Assembly: GCA_038316335.1 (NCBI GenBank)
Contig: JBBQAM010000039.1
Span: 1 to 36,049 of the forward strand
DNA: 36,049 bases
Source of the DNA: JALHST01 sp038316335
GTDB lineage: Bacteria; Bacteroidota; Bacteroidia; Flavobacteriales; Flavobacteriaceae
Reading direction: 5' to 3'
Shown: piece by piece, positions 1 to 9,000 of the stretch
How the letters are laid out: every line of letters starts with the position of its first letter
Numbering within the stretch: the stretch's first letter is position 1
Program-made: the position numbers and the translations under genes
Notes under the pieces: model-generated
Seen by the model: the letters and a program-made list of their open reading frames with translations, nothing else
The model's database searches: none
What the model was told of the DNA's origin: nothing

Positions 1-834
1 CGATCTTTAGTGATTGGTTTGGCACCAGACGGTGGTAGATTACCAGGAGAAGCGAAGGCCACAATTAAAAGTGCCCTCAAAATGGGATGGAACGTTGATA
101 GCGGATTACACGATTTTCTGTCTAATGATACCGAATTGGTAAAAATTGCGGAAGAAAAGAATGGCCGTATTCGCGATATAAGAAAGACCCCGGATAGGGA
201 TAAGCTCCATTTCTTTACGGGCGATATCGAAAAGGTCGATTGCTTAAAGTTGGCCGTCCTTGGTACTGATTCAGCACTTGGAAAGCGAACGACCGCATGG
301 ATAATCGTCCATGGACTTCGAAATGCAGGATTAAAGGCCGAAATGATCGGTACCGGACAAACTGCGTGGATGCAAGGTGCCAAATACAGTATGGTCATGG
401 ATAGCTGTATCAATGATTTTGTCTCCGGTGAAATCGAACATGCCGTTGTTAGTGCCTATAAAAATGAAAACCCGGATGTGATTGTTATCGAAGGGCAGGG
501 GAGTCTAATGAATCCGGCATATCCTGGAGGTTTTGAGATACTGGCGGCCGGAAGGCCAGATTTCGTAATCTTGCAACACGCCCCGAAGCGCCTTGAATAT
601 GATGGATTTCCAGGGTATAAAATACATGCCCTAAAGGAGCAAATCAACGCCATAGAAATTATCTCAGGCAGAAAGGTAATCGCCATTACCGTTAATCACG
701 AATTGATGGCAGATGATAACGAAATTCTCGAGGCTTGCAAGAATATTACCATGGAAACTAAATTGCCCGCCTTTGATGTCCTGAAATTTGGTGCCAATGA
801 ACTGATCCACCTCATAAAGGACGAATTGAAATGA
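1..834 (+). CDS. DUF1611 / DgcN-type P-loop protein, 5'-partial
   Basis: The frame is open to the left edge of the window (codons 1-9 read R-S-L), so the GTG at 10 is not the true start and roughly 50-70 N-terminal residues are missing. The visible protein carries the DUF1611 hallmarks: LGTDSALGKRTT, a Walker-A-like P-loop; GTGQTAWMQGAKY; and VIEGQGSLMNPAYPGG. In marine Proteobacteria and haloarchaea this family includes DgcN, described as a D-glutamate N-acetyltransferase, encoded beside the racemase DgcA. Here too an enolase-superfamily racemase/epimerase lies just downstream, separated by one small ORF. The TGA stop (832-834) overlaps the next start. Membership of the family is clear; the acetyltransferase activity is inferred from that pairing, and some homologues next to dipeptide epimerases may act on other substrates. 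Likely cytoplasmic. Confidence 0.85.
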   Translation, partial: RSLVIGLAPDGGRLPGEAKATIKSALKMGWNVDSGLHDFLSNDTELVKIAEEKNGRIRDIRKTPDRDKLHFFTGDIEKVDCLKLAVLGTDSALGKRTTAWIIVHGLRNAGLKAEMIGTGQTAWMQGAKYSMVMDSCINDFVSGEIEHAVVSAYKNENPDVIVIEGQGSLMNPAYPGGFEILAAGRPDFVILQHAPKRLEYDGFPGYKIHALKEQINAIEIISGRKVIAITVNHELMADDNEILEACKNITMETKLPAFDVLKFGANELIHLIKDELK

Positions 835-1148
835 TGTCGATTCGTACCATGGTACCCTGCTCCAAATTCGTTTATGATTTTAGGATGACTCCGGCAATAA
901 AGAGAAACTTGAAAATAAGTAACAGGAACGGACCTTGTGATTGCGCACCAAAGTTAGATTATGCTGGGCAGATGATTCCTCGCGATGCCAAGATCTTTCT
1001 AAGTCTAGATACCGGTGAAGCCAGTGGTACGAAAGCTACCAAGGAAAAAGGAGAGAGAAGGTGGGAGGTTATGATCCCAAATAGTTTGCGTTTTGTCGGA
1101 TCCCTTATAAATACACTTTTTGAAGACCTTTATAAAAAGCGCTATTGA
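831..1148 (+). CDS. unknown small protein coupled between dgcN- and dgcA-like genes
   Basis: I do not recognise this 105-residue product. It starts at ATGATG overlapping the TGA of the upstream gene, and its own TGA (1146-1148) overlaps the ATG (1148) of the epimerase, so all three genes look translationally coupled. The other two forward frames are broken early by stops. The protein has no signal peptide or membrane segment. It has two Cys close together (CDC near residues 37-39), a basic, Gly/Lys-rich middle and a more hydrophobic C-terminal stretch ending in LYKKRY. It could be a real accessory subunit of the pathway, or a decayed or fortuitous frame filling a 311-base gap. Composition is less protein-like in the first half than in the last third. 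Confidence that it is expressed is only moderate. Confidence 0.45.
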   Translation: MMSIRTMVPCSKFVYDFRMTPAIKRNLKISNRNGPCDCAPKLDYAGQMIPRDAKIFLSLDTGEASGTKATKEKGERRWEVMIPNSLRFVGSLINTLFEDLYKKRY

Positions 1149-2209
1149 TGAAAATTACCCATGTTTCCTATGAGCGTCTCGAATTAACCCTTTCAGAGCC
1201 TTATACCATTGCCTATGAGACCATCTCCAAGACCACGAATTTTATCCTATCACTTGAGACAGATGGCAAGGTAACGGGGTATGGTTGTGCTGCCCCTGAT
1301 CTCTTGGTAACAGGTGAAACCAGCGAGCAGGTCGAATTAGCCTTAAGAGATGTTATCATTCCTTTTTTAAAAGGAAAGGACCCCTTCACCTATGTTCATA
1401 TTTTGGTAGCACTGAAAGAATTATTGGATTTCAGGTCAGCCACCCTGGCAATGGTAGATATGGCCTTGCATGATCTGATCTCAAGAAAAGCCGGGGTTCC
1501 ACTTTTTAAATTTCTAGGGGGGTTTCAATCCAGTATTGCTACAAGTATTACGATTGGAATTTTACCTTCCGAAGAAACCCTCGCACGTGCCACAGAGTTT
1601 GTCAAACAAGGGTTTTTTATATTGAAGATAAAAGGGGGCAGCAATTTGCAGGAAGACATTGAAAAGATGTTAAAACTGCGGGAAAAATTCCCTGAGGTGA
1701 GCTTGCGATTTGATGGGAACCAAGGCTATTCAGTGGAAGAGGCAGTTACCTTCGTGAAAGAAACGGCCCAAGTCGGTATTGAAATTTTTGAGCAACCTAT
1801 TCAACATGACTTGGAGGAACGATTGGGTGAAATTACTGGGCGCGTGCACATTCCTGTAATGGCCGATGAAAGTTTAAAAACCTTGGCGGATGCCTTTCGA
1901 CTTGCCCAGAATAAAAGGGTAGATATGGTGAATATCAAATTGATGAAGGTAGGGGGCATTTTAGAAGGCATGCACATTAATTCAGTGGCCAAATCGGCTG
2001 GGCTTGAAACCATGGTCGGGTGTAATGACGAGTGTGCCTTGGGTATTGCGGCCGGACTTCATTTTGCGCTTTCCAGACCGAATATAAAGTACGCAGATTT
2101 GGACGGCCATTTTGATATTGTCAAAGATCCGTTCGAAGGTTTATTTTTAATTGATAAAGGTGTTTTATATCCTACAGATAGTCCTGGATTGGGAAAAATA
2201 AAATTATAA
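1148..2209 (+). CDS. dipeptide epimerase / N-acetyl-D-glutamate racemase-type enolase-superfamily enzyme
   Basis: A 353-residue enolase-superfamily enzyme of the muconate-lactonizing/dipeptide-epimerase subgroup. The ATG at 1148 is preferred over the TTG one codon upstream. Visible catalytic elements are the KxK motif (K160, K162), metal ligands D189 (RFDGNQGY), E215 (FEQP) and D240 (MADES), the opposite-face K264 (NIKLMKVGG), and a DLD motif (D317, D319). A DxD at this place binds the alpha-ammonium group of the substrate in L-Ala-D/L-Glu epimerases. That favours dipeptide epimerisation (murein peptide recycling). The DUF1611 neighbour instead favours a DgcA role, racemising N-acetyl-D-glutamate. 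Both readings concern D-glutamate turnover. Cytoplasmic; same transcription unit as the flanking genes. Confidence 0.88.
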   Translation: MKITHVSYERLELTLSEPYTIAYETISKTTNFILSLETDGKVTGYGCAAPDLLVTGETSEQVELALRDVIIPFLKGKDPFTYVHILVALKELLDFRSATLAMVDMALHDLISRKAGVPLFKFLGGFQSSIATSITIGILPSEETLARATEFVKQGFFILKIKGGSNLQEDIEKMLKLREKFPEVSLRFDGNQGYSVEEAVTFVKETAQVGIEIFEQPIQHDLEERLGEITGRVHIPVMADESLKTLADAFRLAQNKRVDMVNIKLMKVGGILEGMHINSVAKSAGLETMVGCNDECALGIAAGLHFALSRPNIKYADLDGHFDIVKDPFEGLFLIDKGVLYPTDSPGLGKIKL

Positions 2210-2225
2210 TACTATATAAAATAGC

Positions 2226-2900
2226 ATGTTTAACGTCGAACCCTTAAAATTTTCAACGATCAATGAACTTCCCAATGCTTGGAACGAAAATAAGTATATG
2301 GAGTTGTTAGAACGTATGGACTTTGATGACATTTCTGGTATTGTACCGAATGAACTGAAGGAAATGTGCCTGATGTCATTAACTGACACTACGCCGGAAG
2401 CTGCCGCAAAAATTGTCTTGGAATACGTTTTTGAAAATCGGCTGACTCCTGGCCAAATTGACAATCTGTCGAACGAAATGTTAGAGGAAAGGATGTGGGA
2501 GGAATATGCAGACATTTCAATGCACGAAAAATTTTTCAATAGTAACCAACTATTATTCGAGGCATTCAATGGGAAATTTCCGCATCCTGAGGCCGTGCAC
2601 TTTCAAGTCAAGGTGACCGCGAACAATGAGGAAGATTTGGTAATTTTTCAGAACCATGCCGAAGCGCCATTAATTCGATTGCTTGTTAAGGGTATGCCTT
2701 CTAATACATTGATTAAGAGGCTATTTGAGGAGCAGTTGACAAGTAGGGATTTTAAAGAGGCAAAAGATATTATTTGGCAATTACGGGCGGAGCCTATGGA
2801 AGGAAAATCAGTACTTTTTGATTGTGTCACATCGTCCTATTGGTTTCACGATTTTAAATATGCCGAAGATTTCGAGGCAGATACACATACCGACGAGTAG
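2226..2900 (+). CDS. hypothetical acidic protein
   Basis: A 224-residue soluble protein that I cannot assign to a family. It begins 16 bases after the epimerase stop, on the same strand, so it is probably the last gene of that operon. The sequence is rich in Glu/Asp (for example the C-terminal KYAEDFEADTHTDE), has no signal peptide or membrane segment, and looks mostly helical in its N-terminal 120 residues. A mixed alpha/beta stretch follows (HFQVKVTANNEEDLVIF). No metal-binding or P-loop motif is evident. Coding quality is good across its length. It converges on the anti-sigma gene that ends at 2942, and I see no clear hairpin in the 41-base gap. Confidence 0.75.
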   Translation: MFNVEPLKFSTINELPNAWNENKYMELLERMDFDDISGIVPNELKEMCLMSLTDTTPEAAAKIVLEYVFENRLTPGQIDNLSNEMLEERMWEEYADISMHEKFFNSNQLLFEAFNGKFPHPEAVHFQVKVTANNEEDLVIFQNHAEAPLIRLLVKGMPSNTLIKRLFEEQLTSRDFKEAKDIIWQLRAEPMEGKSVLFDCVTSSYWFHDFKYAEDFEADTHTDE

Positions 2901-2941
2901 GATCTTTCGGTTATCTCTTCAAAAAGTCCACATCATTTATT

Positions 2942-3745
2942 TTAGGATGAAGCTACCACGCCAAGGGTATAAAGCTGTTCTAAGGTAGGTGTTGCACTAC
3001 CACCTACTGGTTCCAAGGTGATTCCAAAAGCCTGCGAATCGTTCGGATTATCCAGTGAAAAAATTGTATTCCCATCTTTCACAAAATCCTGCAAAAGCCC
3101 CATACTTGTTGGGGTTAAGGGATCTAACTTAAGTGACCAAACCTGATAAACAAATCCGTCAGGGGGTTCAGGGAGTCCTTGAGCGTCGATGACGACCTTT
3201 TTAGATTCTTTGTTCCAATAGGCCTTGGCATAGGAATCGGGAGCGACTTCCTGCCCATTCAATGCGACCAAGGTGATGTTTCGATCTGTAATGGTCTTTA
3301 ACAGTTCGTCAGATTTTGCCAATGATCCCCTAGCCTCAAAAATTTGTTCCTGTAAAATTTTGTTTTCCATTTCGACCATCTTCATGTTCGATTCAAGTTG
3401 AGTGCGTTCATTGTAAAACCACATCAAACCTACAGCACAGAGAATTGCCGCTGCCCAGCCCGTATACGCCCCCCAATTGGTCCTTTTTACGTTGAAGGAT
3501 CGAACTTTGGAGTCCTGTTTGTAGGCAATGCGAACTTTTAGATCGTCAAATCCTTTCTTCTTTGAGATCTTGGGCGAGATAACCTGGCTCAATTCAAGAA
3601 TAGCGGCCTCTATGGCAATAATTTCCTCTTTGATTACGGGATAATCAAGGGCGTTTTGATGCACCTCCCTATTTTGCTCTTCTGTAAGCGCCCCGGCCAC
3701 ATAGAGTTCCAAAATTCCTGACGCTATGTATTTTTCTACATCCAT
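2942..3745 (-). CDS. anti-sigma factor, RskA-type
   Basis: A 267-residue single-pass membrane anti-sigma factor. The N-terminal cytoplasmic part (about 1-85) starts with a short helix resembling Bacteroidota anti-sigma N-termini (YIASGILELYVAGALTEEQ). One membrane segment follows at about 91-110, then a short coiled coil (about 113-145). The C-terminal extracytoplasmic domain (about 150-267) has the RskA-C signature (AYWNKESKKVVIDAQGLP, FVYQVWSLK, AFGITLEPVGGSATPT). Its ATG overlaps the 3' end of the sigma gene by 10 bases, which fits coupled production of a sigma/anti-sigma pair. It should hold the ECF factor at the membrane until an envelope or redox signal releases it; the signal is not visible in the sequence. 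No classical zinc-binding HxxxCxxC motif is present. Confidence 0.9.
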   Translation of the reverse strand: MDVEKYIASGILELYVAGALTEEQNREVHQNALDYPVIKEEIIAIEAAILELSQVISPKISKKKGFDDLKVRIAYKQDSKVRSFNVKRTNWGAYTGWAAAILCAVGLMWFYNERTQLESNMKMVEMENKILQEQIFEARGSLAKSDELLKTITDRNITLVALNGQEVAPDSYAKAYWNKESKKVVIDAQGLPEPPDGFVYQVWSLKLDPLTPTSMGLLQDFVKDGNTIFSLDNPNDSQAFGITLEPVGGSATPTLEQLYTLGVVASS

Positions 3746-4275
3746 TCTAAGGTGATATTTTCCCTTAATTGAGATATACAGCTTCTATTTCTGGTTTTAA
3801 CGGTACCCAAAGGGATTGCTAATTGTTCGGCAACTTCTTTCTGGGAATATCCTTTAAAATAGAGCAGATCAATAATCTGGATACATTTTTCCTTCAGATT
3901 CTTCACCAGCTTCCGTAGTCCGATCGTATCTATATCAATTTGGTCGGAATCACTGTCATCTATCGTACCTACGAAGTAATCGGCCGATAGGTTCATTTTT
4001 TGTTTCTTGAACGATTTTGAGCGAACTTCATCGATAGCGGCATTTCTGGCTATATTTAATATCCAGGTAAAGAATCGACCCTTCGAGGCATTGTAGCTCG
4101 CCGAATTCTTCCAGATTTTGACAAAAACATCCTGAGCAATCTCTTCCGCCAAATTGGTATCTTGTACAATGGTATTGATAACACCACAAATATTGTCCCA
4201 ATACATATCGTAAAGTCTTTCAAAGGCAATAATGTCCTTTTTTTGAAAACGTACTATGAGTGCATCAAGCTCCAT
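3736..4275 (-). CDS. ECF-type RNA polymerase sigma-70 factor
   Basis: A 179-residue extracytoplasmic-function sigma factor. Region 2 spans about residues 15-87 (AEEIAQDVFVKIWKN, then GRFFTWILNIARNAAIDEVR). A variable acidic linker (about 103-117, DDSDSDQIDID) leads to region 4 at about 125-172, with the helix-turn-helix YSQKEVAEQLAIPLGTVKTR. This is the typical two-domain ECF layout and length. It overlaps its anti-sigma partner by 10 bases. Upstream lie sodC and a perfect intrinsic hairpin only 20 bases from the start codon. There is therefore little room for a separate promoter between hairpin and start, so expression may depend on readthrough or on a promoter overlapping the hairpin. Its regulon is unknown; neighbouring sodC is a plausible but unproven target. 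Confidence 0.95.
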   Translation of the reverse strand: MELDALIVRFQKKDIIAFERLYDMYWDNICGVINTIVQDTNLAEEIAQDVFVKIWKNSASYNASKGRFFTWILNIARNAAIDEVRSKSFKKQKMNLSADYFVGTIDDSDSDQIDIDTIGLRKLVKNLKEKCIQIIDLLYFKGYSQKEVAEQLAIPLGTVKTRNRSCISQLRENITLEWM

Positions 4276-4291
4276 CTGGCATATTTACTAT

Positions 4292-4335
4292 AAAAAAACG
4301 ATAAATACCGTTTTTTTATACGGTATTTATCGTTT
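4292..4335 (-). terminator. intrinsic terminator of sodC
   Basis: A perfect 16-bp inverted repeat (4296-4311 with 4320-4335) encloses an 8-base loop. Read on the minus strand it is followed at once by a run of seven T (complement of 4292-4298). It lies 15 bases after the sodC stop and ends about 17-20 bases before the sigma-factor ATG. It is partly symmetrical, but the clean U-tract on the minus strand points to terminating sodC transcripts. Confidence 0.85.
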
Positions 4336-4350
4336 CAATAAAAAATCAAA

Positions 4351-4938
4351 TTATTTTATAATTCCAGTACAGCTAACGCGTGGTCCTGCATTGCCAGAAG
4401 GTTGTGAGGTAAAATCATCCAAGCCTTGATGAACGATTACCGCCTTGCCTCGTATGTTTTTAATTGGGTCATCACAATCGAGGCACCATAAATCGGTTGA
4501 AAACTCTACCATGGCATTGCCAGCTGCATCGGCTGTAAAATTCCCGATATCACCCCGGTGAAACCCGGTGGAGGCGCCCCATTTGCCATGTGGTTCGTTC
4601 GTAGGATTCCAATGGCCACCAGCAGAAGATCCATCAGCAGCAGTACAATCTGCTTTTTCATGAATGTGGATGGCATGTTCCCCAGGAGTGAGTCCAGAAA
4701 AATTCGCGGTCATATGTACCTGACCATCATCTTCAGTAAACGTTACCTCACCCTGTACGTTACTATCACTTTTAGGTTCCATGGTAAATTTGATTGTTTC
4801 TACCTTTTCTTCTTTTTTCATCTCATCTACCGCAGCTTCAACATCTTCTCCGGCTTCTTTGGCGTCTTTCTTTACTTCTTTACAACTAAAGGAGGTTACC
4901 AATAACAGCCCAATGGCCAATACCTTTATTTTTTTCAT
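4351..4938 (-). CDS. sodC: Cu/Zn superoxide dismutase family lipoprotein
   Basis: A 195-residue secreted Cu/Zn superoxide dismutase that converts superoxide to hydrogen peroxide and oxygen. An N-terminal signal with lipobox ending at C19 (TSFSC) suggests a lipid-anchored envelope protein. A charged Lys/Glu-rich spacer (about 20-48) precedes the enzyme domain. All metal ligands align with the family: copper site H91, H93, H109 and H170; zinc site H109, H117, H127 and D130. The conserved disulphide pair (C98, C190) and active-site Arg (R187) are present, so it should be catalytically complete. A second Cys pair (C152, C155, in WCLDCDD) is an extra. It lies upstream of an ECF sigma/anti-sigma pair, separated by a terminator. 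A weak promoter-like TTG-N20-TAACTTTA lies at 4964-4994. Confidence 0.95.
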   Translation of the reverse strand: MKKIKVLAIGLLLVTSFSCKEVKKDAKEAGEDVEAAVDEMKKEEKVETIKFTMEPKSDSNVQGEVTFTEDDGQVHMTANFSGLTPGEHAIHIHEKADCTAADGSSAGGHWNPTNEPHGKWGASTGFHRGDIGNFTADAAGNAMVEFSTDLWCLDCDDPIKNIRGKAVIVHQGLDDFTSQPSGNAGPRVSCTGIIK

Positions 4939-5111
4939 TTCTTTTCGTGTTTTAGATTACTGTTAAAGTTACGCATTATTGCGCGCCTTGTCAAGTACAA
5001 GGCAAAATGATTTTAATGGTACCGAAAATAAAATGAATCCAATAGGGCCCTTACCAAGATGTACAATAATCAGCGGCGTAACGTCTTTATTTTTAATGGC
5101 TAAGGCATCTT

Positions 5112-5789
5112 CTATATTTTTTTCCTTAAATCAGGACTATAGAAAACCGCGATGCGCAATCGGTCTAAATGGACATGGTTTGAATAGGTTCTAAAATATC
5201 CGGCCTGTAGGCTCAAATGAGGTGCGATACGTACACCAAAGGCTCCATACAGTCTATTTTGACTATATGCCTTGCCCTGTAGATTAAAGAAGACCTCCTC
5301 ATGAAAATTCAAGGAAAAAATGGCATTCAAAGGTAGATTGGCTTGCAAACGATAGCGTGCCCGGTGTAGTAAATCAATACCGTCGTCTGTTGGCACCAAA
5401 CGCTGTTCAAGCCAGAATCGGTGCTCGGTTTCCAACGTTCCTATTTTATCTTTTAATGTGACTTGTTCACCAAATAGGTGTTCTTTTTTATAAATTTCAT
5501 TGGGTTGTTTTTCATACGTGGCATCGGTAACGATAAAGCCATATCCAAAACTCATGGATAGCCTTGGATTCATGTCATAAATAATACCTGTGCGAACAAC
5601 GAATTGGTTAAAATTTCGTAATTGCTCGTAATATCTTGATTGCACTAAGGCCTGCAGACTAATCGTATTGGAAATCCTTGGGGAAATCGAAAGTAAATGC
5701 CAAGAGCCCAACTTGCCCTCGGCCGTTTCCTGTGCTTGCAGTGATAAGCCTCCGACACAAACAAGTACAAGCCAGAAATTTTTAACCAA
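5112..5789 (-). CDS. DUF2490 domain outer-membrane-type protein
   Basis: A 225-residue protein with a Sec signal peptide (hydrophobic residues 4-18, probable cleavage after LQAQ). The mature part alternates aromatic and polar residues in many short strands, as in small outer-membrane beta-barrels. This matches the DUF2490 family (Bacteroidota; function not established): GSWHLLSISPRIS near the start, EHRFWLEQR in the middle, and a C-terminus of short strands. The frame has no ATG before a stop codon, so the start is the TTG at 5787-5789. An overlapping frame starting with GTG at 5836 is open for 63 codons and could mean that the true N-terminus is reached through a frameshift, but the TTG start already gives a good signal peptide. 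Monocistronic by spacing. Confidence 0.85.
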   Translation of the reverse strand: MVKNFWLVLVCVGGLSLQAQETAEGKLGSWHLLSISPRISNTISLQALVQSRYYEQLRNFNQFVVRTGIIYDMNPRLSMSFGYGFIVTDATYEKQPNEIYKKEHLFGEQVTLKDKIGTLETEHRFWLEQRLVPTDDGIDLLHRARYRLQANLPLNAIFSLNFHEEVFFNLQGKAYSQNRLYGAFGVRIAPHLSLQAGYFRTYSNHVHLDRLRIAVFYSPDLRKKI

Positions 5790-5902
5790 GATTTTCCAAT
5801 ATTAGGATTTTGAATCTTTTTCCATTGATGCGTCACATTTTAATGGTATGCCTTTTTTTCCTCCATAAACCAAGAATAAAAAAGAAGGTAAGGATGCTAG
5901 GG

Positions 5903-5980
5903 ATTCATGTCATGAATTTATTTTTTAATTTCTTTTCTTTGAGAACTTTTTCAATCTGACCGCGATGCTTTGAAAAAGTT
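5903..5980. repeat. two inverted repeats between DUF2490 gene and Asp-box gene
   Basis: A 15-base palindrome (7-bp arms ATTCATG/CATGAAT around one base, 5903-5917) is followed by a hairpin with perfect 11-bp arms (5944-5954 with 5970-5980) and a 15-base loop. They lie 60-137 bases after the stop of the large Asp-box gene and upstream of the DUF2490 gene. The hairpin may end the Asp-box transcript, but no U-tract follows it, so an operator role is also possible. Confidence 0.4.
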
Positions 5981-6039
5981 TAGTTCGATCAATAATTTCA
6001 AGGCTTTTTTCGTAGGATTATCATATTTTGGTTGCACTA

Positions 6040-9000
6040 TTAGTCCAAACCGAACGTCTTCGTCTCCTTAAAAGGAGACGTATTCAATGCGCCCATAGCC
6101 TCTTTATAGGCTTTCCAGGGCCCTTCGAAGAACGTATTCGTTTTTTGCAATGCCGATTGTAATTCATTCTCTGCAAATTTCATCAATCGTGTTTCGGTAG
6201 CGGTGGTTCCCGACGGTCTGCTTTGGACATAGCTACTAGCTACTTGTATTCGTTGCATTACGGTTATTTCTGGATCGCGGGTAATGCCTTGGCGCTTGTC
6301 TACCTTCCCCAAATAGAGCGCGATTACCGTATCGATTTCCTTTACGATATCCTTTGAGCTCTTTATCTGCTCCTTGTATTTTTTTTCATCCAGATCTTTA
6401 AGGTCTTTTTGGTATTTTTCAGCTACTTCCTTGCTTTCATTTAGTTGTTTAACGGCATCTGCTGCGACCTGTGTCAGATGTTCCATTTTTTTGGCGTCGT
6501 CATAAACCGCATTGATCGATGTCAAGGATGCATCCAATCGTGGATCCGATGCAACGGTCACTTTTGTTTCATCTGTCTGGTCTCCAAAAGATACCTTTAC
6601 TTTATAGGTTCCAGGTTTTACATTAATCCCGCCGCGTTCGTTTTTGCTTTCCCGATTTGCACGTGATGGCCTATCCGGGCCTTTTTCATCCATTTCCCAG
6701 TAAATCCTGTGGAACCCTGCTTTTTCTGGGGTTTCATACTTTAAAGTACGTATAAGACGATCACCGTCATAAAAATCAAACTGAATGGAGTCTTTTTTCT
6801 GGACCCCTGTTTTTGTAATTTCTTCCTTTTGTTGGGTACTATCTTTGGTAACCTCAACCTCCTTTTTGGTACCCTTGGTCGTTTTGGTCTTACCTTTATT
6901 TTTTGCGTCGCTCCCTGTCGGTTCATCGGCGTCTTTTATTGCTTCCTCTTTTTTCTTTCCTGTTTTCAGAAAATAGGTGATCATGGCACCTTGCTTTCTA
7001 TTTTCGGCATTAAACTCGGCATCAGCACCAAACCGGCTTCCTGTAGGCTGTTGATAAGCCGCTTGATACCCAATGGGAGATTCGAAAAGTTTGATTTCTT
7101 TATTCAAAATCGAAGGATCACTTGCCAAAGCTCGCAAAGGCCGTATGTCATCTAATATCCAAACTGCGCGACCAAAGGTGCCGATGACCAAATCCTGTTC
7201 GCGGGGTTGAATGACCAGGTCTTTGGTAGAAACGGTAGGAAATCCTTCCGTCCATTTCTGCCATTTCCCCCCAGCATCAAAGGAGATATAGAGACCATCA
7301 TCAGTGCCTAAAAACATCAAATTCGGATTCTTAATATCCTCTACGATAGAAAGGGTATAGCTTTGCACATCTTTTTCATCGACGATCCGTTCCCACGTCT
7401 TGCCATAATCTTTGGTCCGGTAGGCATACGGGGTATAATTAAAGCGCCGATAGTCATTGGCAATCAATAGTGCCTCGCCTTTGTTTTTAACTGATGCCCT
7501 GATTTGAGGTATCCAACTTCCTTTCGGTAGGTCTTTTATATTTTGGGTCACTTCCACCCATGTCGCCCCTCCGTCTAATGTATAATGCACGCGACCGTCA
7601 TCGGTACCGACCCACAGCATATTCTTTTCAACCGGGGAGGGTTCGATGACCAGGATAGTACAATGATTTTCTGCCCCTGTGGCATCCATAGTGAGTCCGC
7701 CACTATCCCCTTGTTTCTGTTTTTCGGGGTCGTTCGTGGTGAGATCTGGCGATATAACTTCCCAAGTGAGGCCTTTGTCGGTACTTTTATGTACGAACTG
7801 GCTACCGAAATAGACCGTACTGTTATTAAATGGGTCTTGGCCGATACCAGCGTTCCAATTAAAACGAAGCTTGGTGTCCTCATCGGGTGGTGTAGGTCGC
7901 ACGAGATAGTCGTTCCCGGTAATATAATCATATCTTGAAACATAGCCTTGTTGGCTCATCGCATAACCATATCGGGAATCGTCGCGATCTGGTACCACAT
8001 CAAAACCATCCCCAAAGGCGAGTTCCTGCCAATAACTATTGCGAATGCCTTGCGCTTTCCATACGTAGGCAGGCCCCCTCCAAGAACCATTATCCTGTAG
8101 GCCCCCGTACACATTGTACGGATATTCGTTATCGGTATTTATATGATAAAATTGGGCCACAGGCAAGTTTCCGATAAAGCGCCATGTTTGCCCTCCATCT
8201 TGTGTGATGTTCATGCCTCCATCATTTCCATCCATCATAAACTGACCATTTTTGGGATGGATCCAATAAGCATGATGGTCAGGATGTATGCCATTATCCA
8301 CGCCATAGGCCGGCATTAGCTGACTAAAGCTTTTGCCCCCGTCTTCAGACACGTTAATATATGTGAAGACCGAGAAGACCCTATTTTCGTTTTGTGGATC
8401 AACATAAATTTCACAATAGTAGAATGGACGTTCGGCCACCCCTTCGTTGTCATTTATTTTTTTCCATTTAAAACCACCATCTTCCGATTTGTAAAGGGCA
8501 TTTTTCTTTGCCTCTATCAAGGCATAGACTATATTGGGCTTATTCGCGGCAATGGCCACGCCCATGCGACCAAGTTCCCCTTTTGGAAGGCCGTCTTCCT
8601 CGGTCAGCTTTTTCCAATTTTTGCCGCCATCATGGGTCATATAAAGCCCACTGCCGGGACCACCTGATTTAAAAAACCAAGGGTCGCGATGGTGTTCCCA
8701 CATAGCCGCGATTAACTTATTGGGATTGGTAGGATCCATAATCAAATCAGCTACCCCTGTCCTTTCGTTTACATATAATATTTTTTCCCAGGTTTCACCA
8801 CCATCGGTGGTCTTGAAGACACCTCGTTCTGGGTGGTCACCCCATGGCGATCCGATGGCGCCTACATACACCGTATTTGGGTCTGTAGGATCGATTTTTA
8901 TACGATGGATGTGCCTCGTTTTTTCAAGGCCCATATTTTTCCAGTTTTTACCACCGTCAAGTGATTTAAAAACACCATAGCCCCCATTCAAGCTGTTTCT

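Noticed and set aside
5645..5836. 63-codon minus-strand frame overlapping the start of the DUF2490 gene
   Set aside because: It loses protein character after about 30 residues, while the overlapping DUF2490 frame continues with family motifs. It is kept only as a hint of a possible N-terminal frameshift.
5903..5917. 15-base palindrome as a phage attachment or IS target site
   Set aside because: No integrase, transposase, tRNA or direct repeat is nearby, so no mobile-element reading can be supported.
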